Of a stretch of DNA of 64,000 nt, positions 43,821 through 53,180 are shown in pieces (positions within the stretch are counted from its first letter, which is position 1; every line of letters starts with the position of its first letter). The notes under the pieces are model-generated. The model had not been told where the DNA came from and made no database searches. It saw nothing but the letters and a program-made list of their open reading frames with translations. The stretch covers positions 1 to 64,000 of the forward strand of contig JACTMP010000074.1 of the NCBI GenBank assembly GCA_014584575.1. The letters are read 5' to 3'. The DNA is from Chloroflexota bacterium (GTDB lineage Bacteria > Chloroflexota > Anaerolineae > Promineifilales > Promineifilaceae). A program made the position numbers and the translations under genes.

Positions 43821-46800
43821 ATCAACGCCAGCTTCCTTCACGCCATACGGTTCGGCCATAGACCGCACCAGTTCACGCAGGTTGTTTTCATATTGGGCGG
43901 GGGGCTGCTGCGGCGGCCCCACCCGGCCAAACTGCACAATGCGGGCACGGCCGTCCACCGATAACAACGCCCGTCCCCGCCCCATCATAGGCCGGTGCTG
44001 GTTCAACATCGGATTTGTTAGCTTGCCGGTCAGCTTGAGCAATGACAAATCATCCCCATCCAGTGAAAAGGTCAGGCCATTGCCAAAGCGGACGGCCGTT
44101 TGCAGATATTTCACCTGAGGATTGAGCCGCATGTTCATGCTGGTATCGGCCAGGAAGAGGCGGATTTCCAGATCGCGCCCCGTTTCCAAACAGTTGTCGA
44201 GCAATGTATTGAGGTCATTATAATGGCTAAACTGCTGCACTTCATCAATCAGGATAAGGGAGCGTTTGGGAATAATCCGCGTAATATCGGAACGGCCACT
44301 ATAGGTGATGTCCTCGTGGGCTTTGTTCTCTGAAGCACGGGTTTTGAGAATAGCTTGCCAATCGGTCAACAGCTTTCTGGCGCCGGCCAGGTTGCCCGCA
44401 AACTGTATGTGGGGCAACGGCCGTAACAGGCGCAACGGCGAATTTTGGCGCAAGGAGATGACGATGATTTCGATCTGGGTCGGGGCCAGGCTCACGGCCG
44501 TGCTCAGGCACAAATTCAGTAAAAAGTCCGTCTTGCCGCTTTGGGTTGGCCCCAGCACCAGGTTGTACGCCGGTAAGGTACTAAAGTAGAGCCGTACCGG
44601 TTCCAGCGCCTCATAATCCAACCCCATCGCCGCCGTGTGCGCCTCGCCCATCGCCCCCGGCGCAATGGGATACCGCTTCCACAAGGTTTGCAGTTCCAGA
44701 TAAGTGGGCAGTTCAGATATGACCGGCAGCGGGCGGGCGCCTTCGGCCCACGACCAGCTTTGTTTCATGTCCGCCACCCAAGATTGAATTTCATCGGTCA
44801 CCGCTGAATCCTTGAAGGGGATATTAGGCAGGCGCGACGGCGCGGCAATCTGGCATTCCAACAGTTCACCCTCCTGGGCAATGTAACCGCGCCCCGGCAG
44901 CTCTGGCAGGGATTTGCTGCGTTTACCCAATAATTCGATGGTATCGCCGCCATGTTTGACGCCCAGCACCAGCCGGTTCAACGAACTTTGCAAGGTGCGC
45001 GAATGGGAGCCGCGAAAAGTAGCGGCGGTGAAAATGAGGTGGATGTCGGTTTGCTGCCCTTTGGCAATCAGCCGCTCAATCACTTCCGCATGTTGGTAAT
45101 GGTCGGCCATGAAACCGGCAAAATCGTCAAAAACCAGCACCAGCGTGGGCAACGGCGTATCTGGCAGTTTGCCACGCAGCACCGTCATATTGTCGGCGCG
45201 GTGGTCGCGCAACCGCTGTGACCGCTGCGCCTCTTCCTGCGCCAGGAAGCTGAACAGCCGGGTCAGCCGTTCCGATTCGTTAGACTGCACCAACGCCTGG
45301 CAGTGCGGCAGTTCCTCAAAAATGGTCAGCGTGGGGCCGCGCCCCACAAAAAAGAAGAGCAAATCGTCTGGGGAATGGCTGGCGGCCAGCCCCAACACGG
45401 CGCTGCGCAGGCAGAGGGCTTTGCCCGAACCGGGTGGCCCGACAATGACAAAATGGCCGTCGCGCTGGGTCAGGTCAAGTAAATACGGCCGTTGCTGCTG
45501 CTGCGCCGGTAAATCCAACATGCCCAAGGGTACGATGAGACGGCGGGCCGGTAACTGGCGGGTCGCTTCCCAGCCGGTGTCCGGCTGCCACAGGCAAAAG
45601 ACCGGCTCTTCGGACAATAGTTGGCCTAGCGGCATCTTCTCCGCTTCCGGCAGCGGGTCCAGGCAAATGGCCCGCGCCGGTTTATATTTGCCTTCGCAAT
45701 ACAGGCGAATGTGTTCCACCAGCACTTCCGCTTCTGACATTTGTGTGGTCTCGTAGCTGCTGGTCTGACGGCCGTTGACAGCGCCAGCCGCTTTGTGCTG
45801 ATAGACGGATTCCATACGGCCGTCGGGCCGGAACAGCCGGATGGAAAAATCATCCACCAGGTTCAAATCCGCCCCTTTTTCGCGGAACGGGGTATCCGCG
45901 CGGGCCACCTGGAACATCTCAAAAATCTGGTTGTCGCCTACCTGGATGTACGCCTGCCCGGCGCGGGTCAGCTTTTTGGCGGCGTCGTCCCGGTTAAAGA
46001 TGGCCCGGCTCTCTTCGGATGTCTGCAACTGCATACTCATGCGCACGTCAATGTTGGGGCGCACAGACATGAAGTCTACGGCCGTTTGCGAACTCAAGAT
46101 CAAATGAATACCCAACGCCCGCCCCTGCCGGGCAATGTTCTTCTCCACCGTCGTCTTAAACTCCGGGTTGATCTGCGAGGCGCGGGCAAACTCATCAATC
46201 ACCACCACCAGATGCGGCAGCAGATTTTCCGGGCTGGCCTTGTTGTATTCATAGATATTCTGAATTTGCCGCCCAAACAATTGCGGTGTACTCTCAAAAA
46301 TCCGCTGCCGCCGTTCAATCTCCCCTTCCAGCGATTGGCGAAAACGCTCCACATACGCCTCGTCCAGGTCGGTGACAAAACCAACCACATGCGGCAACTG
46401 CCGCAGCCGCGCCAGTTCAGAAGCGCCGCCCTTAAAGTCGGCCAGCACAAAGTTGAGATGAGACGGCGAATTGGTCGCTGCCAGGCTGAGTACAATGGAG
46501 AGCAGCGTCACGCTTTTGCCTTTGCCGGTGGCCCCCGCCAGCAGCGCATGATGCCCATTGCCGCCCTGCGGCCCTTCGCGCAAGATCACCGTTTGCAGCC
46601 GGGAATCCACGTTGATGCCTATGGGAAAAGCCATAACCCGCTGCGGGTCGTATTGGGCGGTGTACAGCGCATCCAGGTCAACCTCCAGCGGCGTGGTCGC
46701 ACCCAATAACTCCACCAGGCGCACACTGCCGGGCAGACTACCAGGTGTGCTTTTGTAGCCTCCTTCCAGGCGCAGCGGCGCTAAACGGCGCGCCAGGTGC

Positions 46801-48059
46801 GCCATTTGCTCGCCGGTGGTCAGCTCCGCCTTGCAGGAAACAATCACCTGATTGGCGTCGGCCATCCACCGTTCCCGGTATTCCAACGAGGTCTCGCCCA
46901 TGTCAATCTGGGCATTCACCTGCGGCGGTACAGTCCCAATAAAGAGGGCGCTGGCGCGCAACTGGTTTTCGTCCCAACCCGGTTTGTGCCCCAACAACAT
47001 GCCGACGGCCTGATGCCGCCGCCAGTCGGCCACATTGTCAAAGATAATGACCACGTGTGGCTCCGGTTCGCCATACTGATAACCGGCGCGGTATTGCACA
47101 TTCAGGCGGCGCTCCAACATTTTGCCCAAAGGCAGCAGCACATCGTCATCCGTTTCCGGCATGTAGGAGATGCGCAGGTTCTCGCCGTTGGCATTGTGCA
47201 AGACGCCGGCGTGGGGCAGCCAGCGCAGCCATTCCCAACGGCGCGGCGCGTCGGCATGGTGGCTGATCAGGTAAAGCTGCACGCTGTCCGGGCTGTGGTG
47301 CGTCACCAGATGGGCCAGCATGGTGTAGGCCACTTGCAGTGTCGTATCTCGCTGACGGCCGCGCAAACCAATGGTGCCAATGGTTTTGAGGTTGGTGGTG
47401 AAGGAAGCATCGGTGATCTGGCTGTGCTGCTGCACCAACTGGTTAATTTGCTGGCGCAGGGGGTCCTCCTCTTCGAGGGGTGGGGTTTTGATGGGGGCGG
47501 CGAGGGGAGTCACGGCCGTGCCAATCCGCACCGCCAGAAAATCATCATCATACGGCAGCCGCTCCCACAACAAATGGTGCTGCCGCTCCACCCGCTTCAC
47601 CATCTCACTCACCGGGGGGTTTTGCTCCCACAGCACCCGCCCCTGCTGCTGCGCCACCCGGGCAAGCTGCTCTTCCTTGTCGGCCAGATAGGCGCGGTAA
47701 TCTTTTTCCCGCTGCGACTCTTCGGCCAGATAGTTCGCCTGCGCCTTGCGCCCCTGCTGCCACTGCACCAGATAGGCAACACCGCCGGTTAATATGGTAG
47801 GCAAAATAAAAATCAGGCTGCTGGCTGGATTAAAGCCACCTTCGCCTCCGCGCAAAGCGAAAAAACCAAACAGGATGCCCACCGTCAGCATGGGGCCACC
47901 CACCTTAAGCAGCAGCCCGGAGAGCGCCGGGCGCGGCGGCGGCGGCGGCATCCGGCGCGGCGCACGAATTTCTATCGGCTCGGTGGGCAGTGGTTCCCGC
48001 CGCCGCGCCTCAGGCCGGACGATGTAGTGATCTTTGTTGGTGGGTGCGGATGTTTGCAT
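43812..48059 (-). CDS. EccC/EssC-type FtsK/SpoIIIE ATPase of type VII secretion
   Basis: A 1415-residue protein with a Pro-rich cytosolic start and two membrane helices at about 48-70 and 80-99. A coiled segment follows, then three FtsK/SpoIIIE ATPase modules. Module 1 has Walker A GATGKGKS (about 510) and VVVIDEFA. Module 2 has GPPGSGKA (about 875), with Ala replacing the usual Ser/Thr. Module 3 has GPTQSGKT (about 1173) and LILIDEVQ. This layout is diagnostic of the T7SS motor EccC/EssC, which drives export of WXG100 substrates. The wxg100 gene is immediately upstream in the operon. No EccB, EccD, EsaA, EssA or EssB homologue is seen in the window. The start has no strong Shine-Dalgarno. 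Confidence 0.93.
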   Translation of the reverse strand: MQTSAPTNKDHYIVRPEARRREPLPTEPIEIRAPRRMPPPPPRPALSGLLLKVGGPMLTVGILFGFFALRGGEGGFNPASSLIFILPTILTGGVAYLVQWQQGRKAQANYLAEESQREKDYRAYLADKEEQLARVAQQQGRVLWEQNPPVSEMVKRVERQHHLLWERLPYDDDFLAVRIGTAVTPLAAPIKTPPLEEEDPLRQQINQLVQQHSQITDASFTTNLKTIGTIGLRGRQRDTTLQVAYTMLAHLVTHHSPDSVQLYLISHHADAPRRWEWLRWLPHAGVLHNANGENLRISYMPETDDDVLLPLGKMLERRLNVQYRAGYQYGEPEPHVVIIFDNVADWRRHQAVGMLLGHKPGWDENQLRASALFIGTVPPQVNAQIDMGETSLEYRERWMADANQVIVSCKAELTTGEQMAHLARRLAPLRLEGGYKSTPGSLPGSVRLVELLGATTPLEVDLDALYTAQYDPQRVMAFPIGINVDSRLQTVILREGPQGGNGHHALLAGATGKGKSVTLLSIVLSLAATNSPSHLNFVLADFKGGASELARLRQLPHVVGFVTDLDEAYVERFRQSLEGEIERRQRIFESTPQLFGRQIQNIYEYNKASPENLLPHLVVVIDEFARASQINPEFKTTVEKNIARQGRALGIHLILSSQTAVDFMSVRPNIDVRMSMQLQTSEESRAIFNRDDAAKKLTRAGQAYIQVGDNQIFEMFQVARADTPFREKGADLNLVDDFSIRLFRPDGRMESVYQHKAAGAVNGRQTSSYETTQMSEAEVLVEHIRLYCEGKYKPARAICLDPLPEAEKMPLGQLLSEEPVFCLWQPDTGWEATRQLPARRLIVPLGMLDLPAQQQQRPYLLDLTQRDGHFVIVGPPGSGKALCLRSAVLGLAASHSPDDLLFFFVGRGPTLTIFEELPHCQALVQSNESERLTRLFSFLAQEEAQRSQRLRDHRADNMTVLRGKLPDTPLPTLVLVFDDFAGFMADHYQHAEVIERLIAKGQQTDIHLIFTAATFRGSHSRTLQSSLNRLVLGVKHGGDTIELLGKRSKSLPELPGRGYIAQEGELLECQIAAPSRLPNIPFKDSAVTDEIQSWVADMKQSWSWAEGARPLPVISELPTYLELQTLWKRYPIAPGAMGEAHTAAMGLDYEALEPVRLYFSTLPAYNLVLGPTQSGKTDFLLNLCLSTAVSLAPTQIEIIVISLRQNSPLRLLRPLPHIQFAGNLAGARKLLTDWQAILKTRASENKAHEDITYSGRSDITRIIPKRSLILIDEVQQFSHYNDLNTLLDNCLETGRDLEIRLFLADTSMNMRLNPQVKYLQTAVRFGNGLTFSLDGDDLSLLKLTGKLTNPMLNQHRPMMGRGRALLSVDGRARIVQFGRVGPPQQPPAQYENNLRELVRSMAEPYGVKEAGVDET

Positions 48060-48067
48060 ATACGAGT

Positions 48068-48100
48068 AGACCTGACAAGTTTGAAAAACCTGTCAGGTCT
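48068..48100. repeat. CCTGACAG hairpin, copy 2
   Basis: AGACCTGACAAGTTT and AAACCTGTCAGGTCT pair over 15 positions with one mismatch. It lies in the gap between wxg100 and the EccC-like gene and may set relative expression by partial termination or mRNA protection. Confidence 0.75.
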
Positions 48101-48106
48101 TGCACT

Positions 48107-48394
48107 TTAAGGCATAAAACTTGAGGAGGTCTGACTCCAGCTATCAATATGGGTGCGCAGGGCTACCTCCAGGCTTTCCAGGGCGTTTAGCTGCGGCAGC
48201 AATTGGTAATTGGCCCAATCGTTGAACTCGGTGCGGAACGCTTCGGCGGCCTGCCCCTGCCATTCCATGCCCACAAACTGGTTGTTGACGCGGGCGGAGA
48301 GGGCGCGCAGTTGTTCGTTTACGTTCTCGCGGAAGGCCTTGATCTGGTCGGCCGTCTGATACCCGGCGTCCATATCAAAATGCATTGTTGTCAT
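48107..48394 (-). CDS. WXG100 family (ESAT-6-like) secreted protein
   Basis: A 95-residue helical-hairpin protein with the WXG turn as WQG at about residues 45-47 (GMEWQGQAAEAF) and helices on each side. It ends with WSQTSSSFMP, a loose tail. Length and motif are exactly those of the WXG100 family (PF06013), which are exported by T7SS as dimers and often chaperone larger substrates. GAGGAGAG lies six bases before the ATG. It heads the minus-strand operon with the EccC-like motor and is flanked on both sides by CCTGACAG hairpins. Confidence 0.93.
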   Translation of the reverse strand: MTTMHFDMDAGYQTADQIKAFRENVNEQLRALSARVNNQFVGMEWQGQAAEAFRTEFNDWANYQLLPQLNALESLEVALRTHIDSWSQTSSSFMP

Positions 48395-48435
48395 TTTTTG
48401 CTCTCCTCATTAAAGTTAGGGTACTGTTTAGTTTA

Positions 48436-48471
48436 CAGACCTGACAGCTTTTTTGAAAGCTGTCAGGTCTG
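48436..48471. repeat. CCTGACAG hairpin, copy 3
   Basis: CAGACCTGACAGCTTT and AAAGCTGTCAGGTCTG pair perfectly over 16 bases around TTTG. It sits centrally in the 90-base divergent gap between wxg100 and the ubiquitin-FHA gene, so it could be a shared operator or leader hairpin. Confidence 0.75.
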
Positions 48472-48484
48472 TCGGGAAATTACG

Positions 48485-49114
48485 ATGGAATACGCCGTCA
48501 TCACCTTAACCTACCAACAACAGCGCGCCGATCTAGAAGCGCCGTTGAGTGTGCCGCTGTTTATGCTGGCGCCGATTGTGCTGGAAACGATGCGTTGGGC
48601 AGACCAGGAACTGCGCCAGGAGAATGCTCGCTTTGTGGGCCGCCTGCAAGGGTCGGGGGTGATCATTCGCCCCAACGAGACGCTGGCGCAGGCGGGGGTG
48701 GTGGATGGGGATGTGGTAGAGTTGACGGCCGTACACAGCCACAGCATTGACTTCGACCGCACCCTGAACATTGGCCCCATCTCCGGCATCTATAGTGCCC
48801 AGGCCTACTTGAAATCGGTGGAAACGGGCGAGATTTTCCTGTGCCGGGGTAAATCCAATCTGGTTGGCCGGTCGCCAGAGTGCGCCATTAACCTCTCCCG
48901 CCTGTCCGGTAATGATGTGGTCTCGCGCCGCCACGCCAACATTGTGCGCCGCGACGATGGCTACTGGCTGACGGACGAAAACAGTGCCAATGGCACCATT
49001 GTGGACGGCTTCACGCTCAACCCCAAAGAAACGGTGCGCCTGCGCGACCGCTGCCAGATTCAATTTGGCGAAGATGGCCCGGTGCTTGTCTTTTATGCCG
49101 GAGAATCTGGGTAG
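48485..49114 (+). CDS. EsaB/YukD-like ubiquitin-fold protein fused to an FHA domain
   Basis: A 209-residue cytosolic protein. Residues 1-80 form a ubiquitin-like YukD/EsaB fold (VITLTYQQQRADLEAP, then GVVDGDVVELTAV), a regulatory component of firmicute T7SS. Residues ~105-209 form an FHA domain with VGRSPECAI, VSRRHANI and SANGTIVDG, keeping the phosphothreonine-binding Arg, Ser-Arg-His and Asn-Gly. The ATG at 48485 fits the domain start; a longer frame from 48203 would overlap wxg100 antisense. It is divergent from wxg100. It probably couples kinase activity to assembly of the secretion motor. The fusion is uncommon. Confidence 0.85.
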   Translation: MEYAVITLTYQQQRADLEAPLSVPLFMLAPIVLETMRWADQELRQENARFVGRLQGSGVIIRPNETLAQAGVVDGDVVELTAVHSHSIDFDRTLNIGPISGIYSAQAYLKSVETGEIFLCRGKSNLVGRSPECAINLSRLSGNDVVSRRHANIVRRDDGYWLTDENSANGTIVDGFTLNPKETVRLRDRCQIQFGEDGPVLVFYAGESG

Positions 49115-49127
49115 AGGGTGTTTCATT

Positions 49128-49180
49128 CGTTCTATATTCCTCGTGATGCGTGATTCGTGATGCGTGAGCCGTAATCCGAA
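49128..49180. repeat. GTGATGC-word island
   Basis: CGTGATGCGTGATTCGTGAT followed by GCGTGAGCCG lies between the convergent ubiquitin-FHA and kinase genes. Unlike other islands it has only a partial complementary arm (GGTTACGG). Confidence 0.55.
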
Positions 49181-49186
49181 GCTCGG

Positions 49187-52159
49187 TTACGGAACCACAT
49201 GCAGGCAGCCGCGAGCGGAGCGGACGACGACGGTGGGGCCGCTGTTGGTGGGGCGAACAACAACAACTTCCCATTCATAATCAAAAAAGTTCGTATCAAA
49301 AAATTGGCTGGCGGCCACGTTCATGGACCACTGCTGGCCTTGCCGCTCCACATTGGAGCCTACACTGCGCATAAAGCCCGCGGAGCTGCCCTTGGGGCCA
49401 ATGCGCACTTCCATATACTCGTTGGTACGCAGTTCGCCAGCCCATGTCCAGGCCAGGGGGATAACCTGGGTTTTATTGAAGTTGCCAGGCGCGTTGCAGG
49501 TGAATACCGTCAATCGCGGCGTGGGTCGGCTGACAACGGACAGGGTGGCGGTGGGGGTGATGGTGGGCGTGGCCGATGGTTCCGGCGAGGGTGTGCGGGT
49601 GGCAGTGGGCGTGCGGGTAGGTGTGGCCGTATTGGTGGCTTCCATGGTCGCCGTTGCTGTAAAAGTGGGCGCGGTGGTGGGGGTGGCTACGGCCGTGCTA
49701 AACCCATACAACTCATGCCGCGCCGGTTCGGGGGCCGCCAGCGAGCCGCCGCTGAGGTAGCTGCGGTCGCCGCCCGCCAGGGAAACAGTGGCGTCTAAAT
49801 CTGTAACCACACAGTCGCCGGAAAAACAATCCACGTCAAACAAAAACGGTGATTCGGCATAACCGATACCCATCAAGCCATTTGTCACCTGCGCCGTAGA
49901 ACCCAGGCCGGTTTTCACCTGCCCGGTTGTGGCCGCCATTAACAATCGCCCCTGCACCATTTCCACCAGCAGCTGTTCCGGGTCGGCGGCCGGTATAAGG
50001 GTGATTTCGGAATCGGGGGCCAGATGTACGGCCGTCTGGTCTGGCAACACCAGCGAAACAGGATCGGCTGCCGTAATGAGATGCAGCGGTTCGTTGGCTG
50101 TCGGCCAGGGCAGGGTATCGGTTTCCAGCGGGCCGCCGCGTTCCCCCATTTGCCAGACGGCGCGGCGGGAAGGGCTGCTGACGGCGATGGCAAGGTCGGT
50201 GACGGTGGCAGTGGGTTCGGGTGTGGCGTCGCCAATTACGGCCGTGCCGCCAAACACCCCTTGCTGCCACAAAATCACAACCGCGCCTGCCAGCAGCAGC
50301 AAAATCAGGGGAATCAGCAGATACCACAGCTTAAACCGGGAGCGGCGTGGCTCATCAATAACACCGCCGGCGCCGCGTTTGATGGGCGTCGCCAGCGTCA
50401 TGTCGGGCGCGGTTGGCGGCGGCCATTCAGGGGACGAAACGGGGCGCGGTGGGATGGGCGGCGGTGCGGTTGACCGGGAAGGCGGCTCGACGACAAAGGT
50501 GGCATCCGGTTCGGCCGAAGTACGCCAATCGGTCTCGGCGCGTGGCAATGGCGGTTCAACAACAAAGGTGGCTTCGGGGTCAGCCCGATTTGACCAGTCA
50601 TCTACCGGCAGCGGCTCAACGACGCTGGGAGCATCCGGTTCTGGAGGGGATGGGGCAAAGGCAGCAGCCAGGGGCACGGCCGTGACCGGAATCTCGGCCG
50701 TCACGGGTGGCTCTTGAACTGCCGGTTTTTCTTCGACCGCCGGTTGTGCCTCGACCGCCGGTTGTGCCTCGACCGCCGGTTGTGCCTCGACCGCCGGTTG
50801 CTCTGCCACTGCTGGCTGCACCTGAATCGGTTTGGGTGGCCGGATGACAACCGTTTCATCAGGGCTGTCCGGCAGCGACGGCCGTTCAGCAAAGGGAGTT
50901 GATTCCGGTGCGCTGAAGATGGCAGCAGTCACGGCCGTAACCGCCGCCGCGGCTACTACCGGTTCAACTTTGTCATCTTCTGGCTCCTCGATTGCCGATG
51001 GCTCTACTGCCAGTTCTTCAACCATCGGTTCGTCAACCGCCGGTTTCTCAACCGCCGGTTCCTCAACCGCCGGTTCCTCAACCGCCGGTTCGGGGGCAGC
51101 CGATGTCTCCTCAACAGGCGTTGGCGTCGGCATGACCGGTGGGCGCGTCAGGATCATCGTAGCATCTGCCTCCAATGGGAGGGCTGGCGGCACGTCTGCT
51201 GGTGTTTCTGCCTGTTCTTCCGGCAGCGCTTCAGGAGTGGGAGCAGCCGCGATGAGGGCAGCGCCTAAGGCCAACGTCTCTTCGGCGGCAGGTGGTGTCA
51301 TCGGTGCGGCGGGTTCGGGTTGTTCTGCGGCAGCCAGATACGGCCGTAACGCCTCCACAAACTCAGTCACCGTGGTAAACCGTTCGGCCGGTTTTTTGGC
51401 GAGCGCCTGGGCAAACATAGGGGCCAGTTCCGGCTGCGGCAGGAGTTCCAGGGGGGGCGGCTCCTGCACCTGTTTGAACATCAGTTGGGTGACATTCCCC
51501 TGGAATGGCGGGCGGCCCGCCAGCGCTTCAAAGAGGACGATGGCCAGACTGTATTGGTCGCTACGGCCGTCAATGCCGCCGCCCATGAATTGTTCGGGAC
51601 TCATGTAAGCCAACGTGCCCGGCAACCCGGAGGCGTGGATGGTAGTGTCCAGGAATTGGGTCAGGCCAAAATCGGCAATGGCGGCCGTGCCATCGGAGAC
51701 GGCTATGCCATCGGAGACGGCCTTGCCGTCTCTTGCAAAAAGAATGTTGCTCGGCTTCACGTCGCGGTGGATGATGCCGATGGCGTGGGCGGCGTCCAGC
51801 GCCGCCGCCACCTGGCTGGCCGCCTGCCACAATACAGCCGATGATAAATCTCCCTGCGTCAAATGGTCGCGCAGGGTGCCGCCGGGGAAAAGGGGCATCA
51901 CCAGGTAGAGGTGATCTTTTTCTACGCCCAACTCGTATACGGGCACGATGTGCGGATGGGCTAACTTGTTCACGGCCGTGATCTGCTGCTGCAACTGGGC
52001 AAAAAAAGCCTCCTGGTGGGCAAAACGGGGGGAGAGTACTTTGACGGCCAGGGGCTCGGCACGGCCGTCTACCTGCGACCGATACACCGTAGCCATTGTG
52101 CCCCAGCCAATTTCAGATTGGAGCGGGTATTGGCCGATTTGTTGTAATGGGTTGCTCAT
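49187..52159 (-). CDS. Membrane Ser/Thr kinase with repetitive linker and FecR-like ectodomain
   Basis: A 990-residue protein. Residues ~7-270 are an intact kinase (IGWGTMATVY, VKV, HRDVKPSN, ADFGLTQ, SPEQ). A ~330-residue acidic Pro/Val/Glu linker follows, with two tandem repeats: AVEEP units (about 370-390) and QPAVEA units (about 470-490). A membrane helix lies near 622-645. The extracellular part resembles a FecR domain (VEMVQGRLLMA, then a DCFSGDC Cys pair), followed by a Thr/Pro/Ala linker and a C-terminal beta domain of about 110 residues. Its ectodomain resembles that of the PP2C phosphatase, suggesting that both sense the same signal. Likely phosphorylates the FHA-domain partners. 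Confidence 0.87.
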   Translation of the reverse strand: MSNPLQQIGQYPLQSEIGWGTMATVYRSQVDGRAEPLAVKVLSPRFAHQEAFFAQLQQQITAVNKLAHPHIVPVYELGVEKDHLYLVMPLFPGGTLRDHLTQGDLSSAVLWQAASQVAAALDAAHAIGIIHRDVKPSNILFARDGKAVSDGIAVSDGTAAIADFGLTQFLDTTIHASGLPGTLAYMSPEQFMGGGIDGRSDQYSLAIVLFEALAGRPPFQGNVTQLMFKQVQEPPPLELLPQPELAPMFAQALAKKPAERFTTVTEFVEALRPYLAAAEQPEPAAPMTPPAAEETLALGAALIAAAPTPEALPEEQAETPADVPPALPLEADATMILTRPPVMPTPTPVEETSAAPEPAVEEPAVEEPAVEKPAVDEPMVEELAVEPSAIEEPEDDKVEPVVAAAAVTAVTAAIFSAPESTPFAERPSLPDSPDETVVIRPPKPIQVQPAVAEQPAVEAQPAVEAQPAVEAQPAVEEKPAVQEPPVTAEIPVTAVPLAAAFAPSPPEPDAPSVVEPLPVDDWSNRADPEATFVVEPPLPRAETDWRTSAEPDATFVVEPPSRSTAPPPIPPRPVSSPEWPPPTAPDMTLATPIKRGAGGVIDEPRRSRFKLWYLLIPLILLLLAGAVVILWQQGVFGGTAVIGDATPEPTATVTDLAIAVSSPSRRAVWQMGERGGPLETDTLPWPTANEPLHLITAADPVSLVLPDQTAVHLAPDSEITLIPAADPEQLLVEMVQGRLLMAATTGQVKTGLGSTAQVTNGLMGIGYAESPFLFDVDCFSGDCVVTDLDATVSLAGGDRSYLSGGSLAAPEPARHELYGFSTAVATPTTAPTFTATATMEATNTATPTRTPTATRTPSPEPSATPTITPTATLSVVSRPTPRLTVFTCNAPGNFNKTQVIPLAWTWAGELRTNEYMEVRIGPKGSSAGFMRSVGSNVERQGQQWSMNVAASQFFDTNFFDYEWEVVVVRPTNSGPTVVVRSARGCLHVVP

Positions 52160-52167
52160 GTAACCTT

Positions 52168-52230
52168 TGGTCAGAGATTAGAGACTGGAGATTGGAGATT
52201 GTGAATCTCCAATCTCTAATCTCCAATCAG
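52168..52230. repeat. GGAGATT-word fold-back
   Basis: GAGATTAGAGACTGGAGATT pairs with complementary AATCTCCAATCTCTAATCTC. It lies between two kinase genes and shares its words with 20195, 32150 and 56445. Confidence 0.7.
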
Positions 52231-53180
52231 CCATTCCTCGAAAAAAAGCGGCTCAGGCGTGATTGATTATTACGGGCGCTTCTTTGGGCGGGCACGCCAT
52301 CGCCGGCAATGCGTTTGAGTTCACGGCCTAGCTGCAAGAGCGTCAGCCGATCGGCCGGATTTTTTGCCAGGCAACCATCAATCACAATCTCGTCCATGCC
52401 AGATGTGACCAGCGGCGAGAGCACACGCAGCGAGGTGGGCCGGGATTCACGGATGCGTTCGGTGAGACTCTTCTCGTTACGGCCGCTGAAAGGCAGTTTG
52501 CCGCCCAACATGCGGTATAACACCACCCCCAGCCCCCACACATCAATTTTCACCGATTCGTTCTGGCTGATTTCCGGCGCGGAATAGATGCTGCCATGTG
52601 GTAACTGTTCCGGCGACATGATGTACATGGTAACGCCGGGTGGGGGCAGGACGCGAGTAGCAATGCCAAAATCAAGCAGGACGGGGGTATACGGCCGTCC
52701 CGCCTCCACCGGCTCCCGAAAAACAACGTTTTCCAGCTTCAGGTCATTGTGGGCATATCCCTGCATGTGAATGTGGTCCAAAGCGCGAGCAATTTCCAGG
52801 GCGATGGTGGCTGCCTCCGGCGGTGTGATCTGCTCTACCTGTTCCAGATAATCAGACAGGGAGCCTCCTTTCAGGTATTCCATCACAAAAAAGACGGGCT
52901 GGTTGGGCAGTTCCACAGCGTTGGCATAGTAAACGCTGGTTTTGCCAGGGCGGGGGATGGGGTGCAGGCGGACAATGTTGCGGTGGTGAAAGCGTTGAAT
53001 CAGTTCCGCCTCGCGCACGATGGAGCGGGAATAAGAGGCGTCATCGTGTTTATTGCAGATTTTGATGGCGACTTCGTCAGGGCGGTCCAGTTCAGCAGCG
53101 GCATAAATGATGGCAAAACCACCGGTGGCAATGGGATCGCCCAGGGTATAACGGCCACGATACAGCGTTGTTCCTTTCAA
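52227..53180 (-). CDS. Soluble Ser/Thr protein kinase
   Basis: A 317-residue kinase with essentially no additional domain. The glycine loop is IATGGFAIIY, the Lys is in VAIKIC, the catalytic loop is HNDLKLEN (the catalytic Asp kept, Arg of HRD replaced by Asn), and the magnesium loop is LLDFGIATR. The C-terminal ~40 residues are basic. The start is a TTG that overlaps the stop of the VWA-FHA gene (TTGA), with GGGGGGAGA just upstream, so the two are translationally coupled. The kinase probably phosphorylates, or is recruited by, the FHA domain of that receptor. The HND variant suggests a non-RD kinase. Confidence 0.87.
   Translation of the reverse strand: MKGTTLYRGRYTLGDPIATGGFAIIYAAAELDRPDEVAIKICNKHDDASYSRSIVREAELIQRFHHRNIVRLHPIPRPGKTSVYYANAVELPNQPVFFVMEYLKGGSLSDYLEQVEQITPPEAATIALEIARALDHIHMQGYAHNDLKLENVVFREPVEAGRPYTPVLLDFGIATRVLPPPGVTMYIMSPEQLPHGSIYSAPEISQNESVKIDVWGLGVVLYRMLGGKLPFSGRNEKSLTERIRESRPTSLRVLSPLVTSGMDEIVIDGCLAKNPADRLTLLQLGRELKRIAGDGVPAQRSARNNQSRLSRFFSRNG

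Noticed and set aside
46797-47792. Long plus-strand frame opposite the EccC-like gene
   Set aside because: Shadow of the motor gene, no motif or ribosome-binding site.
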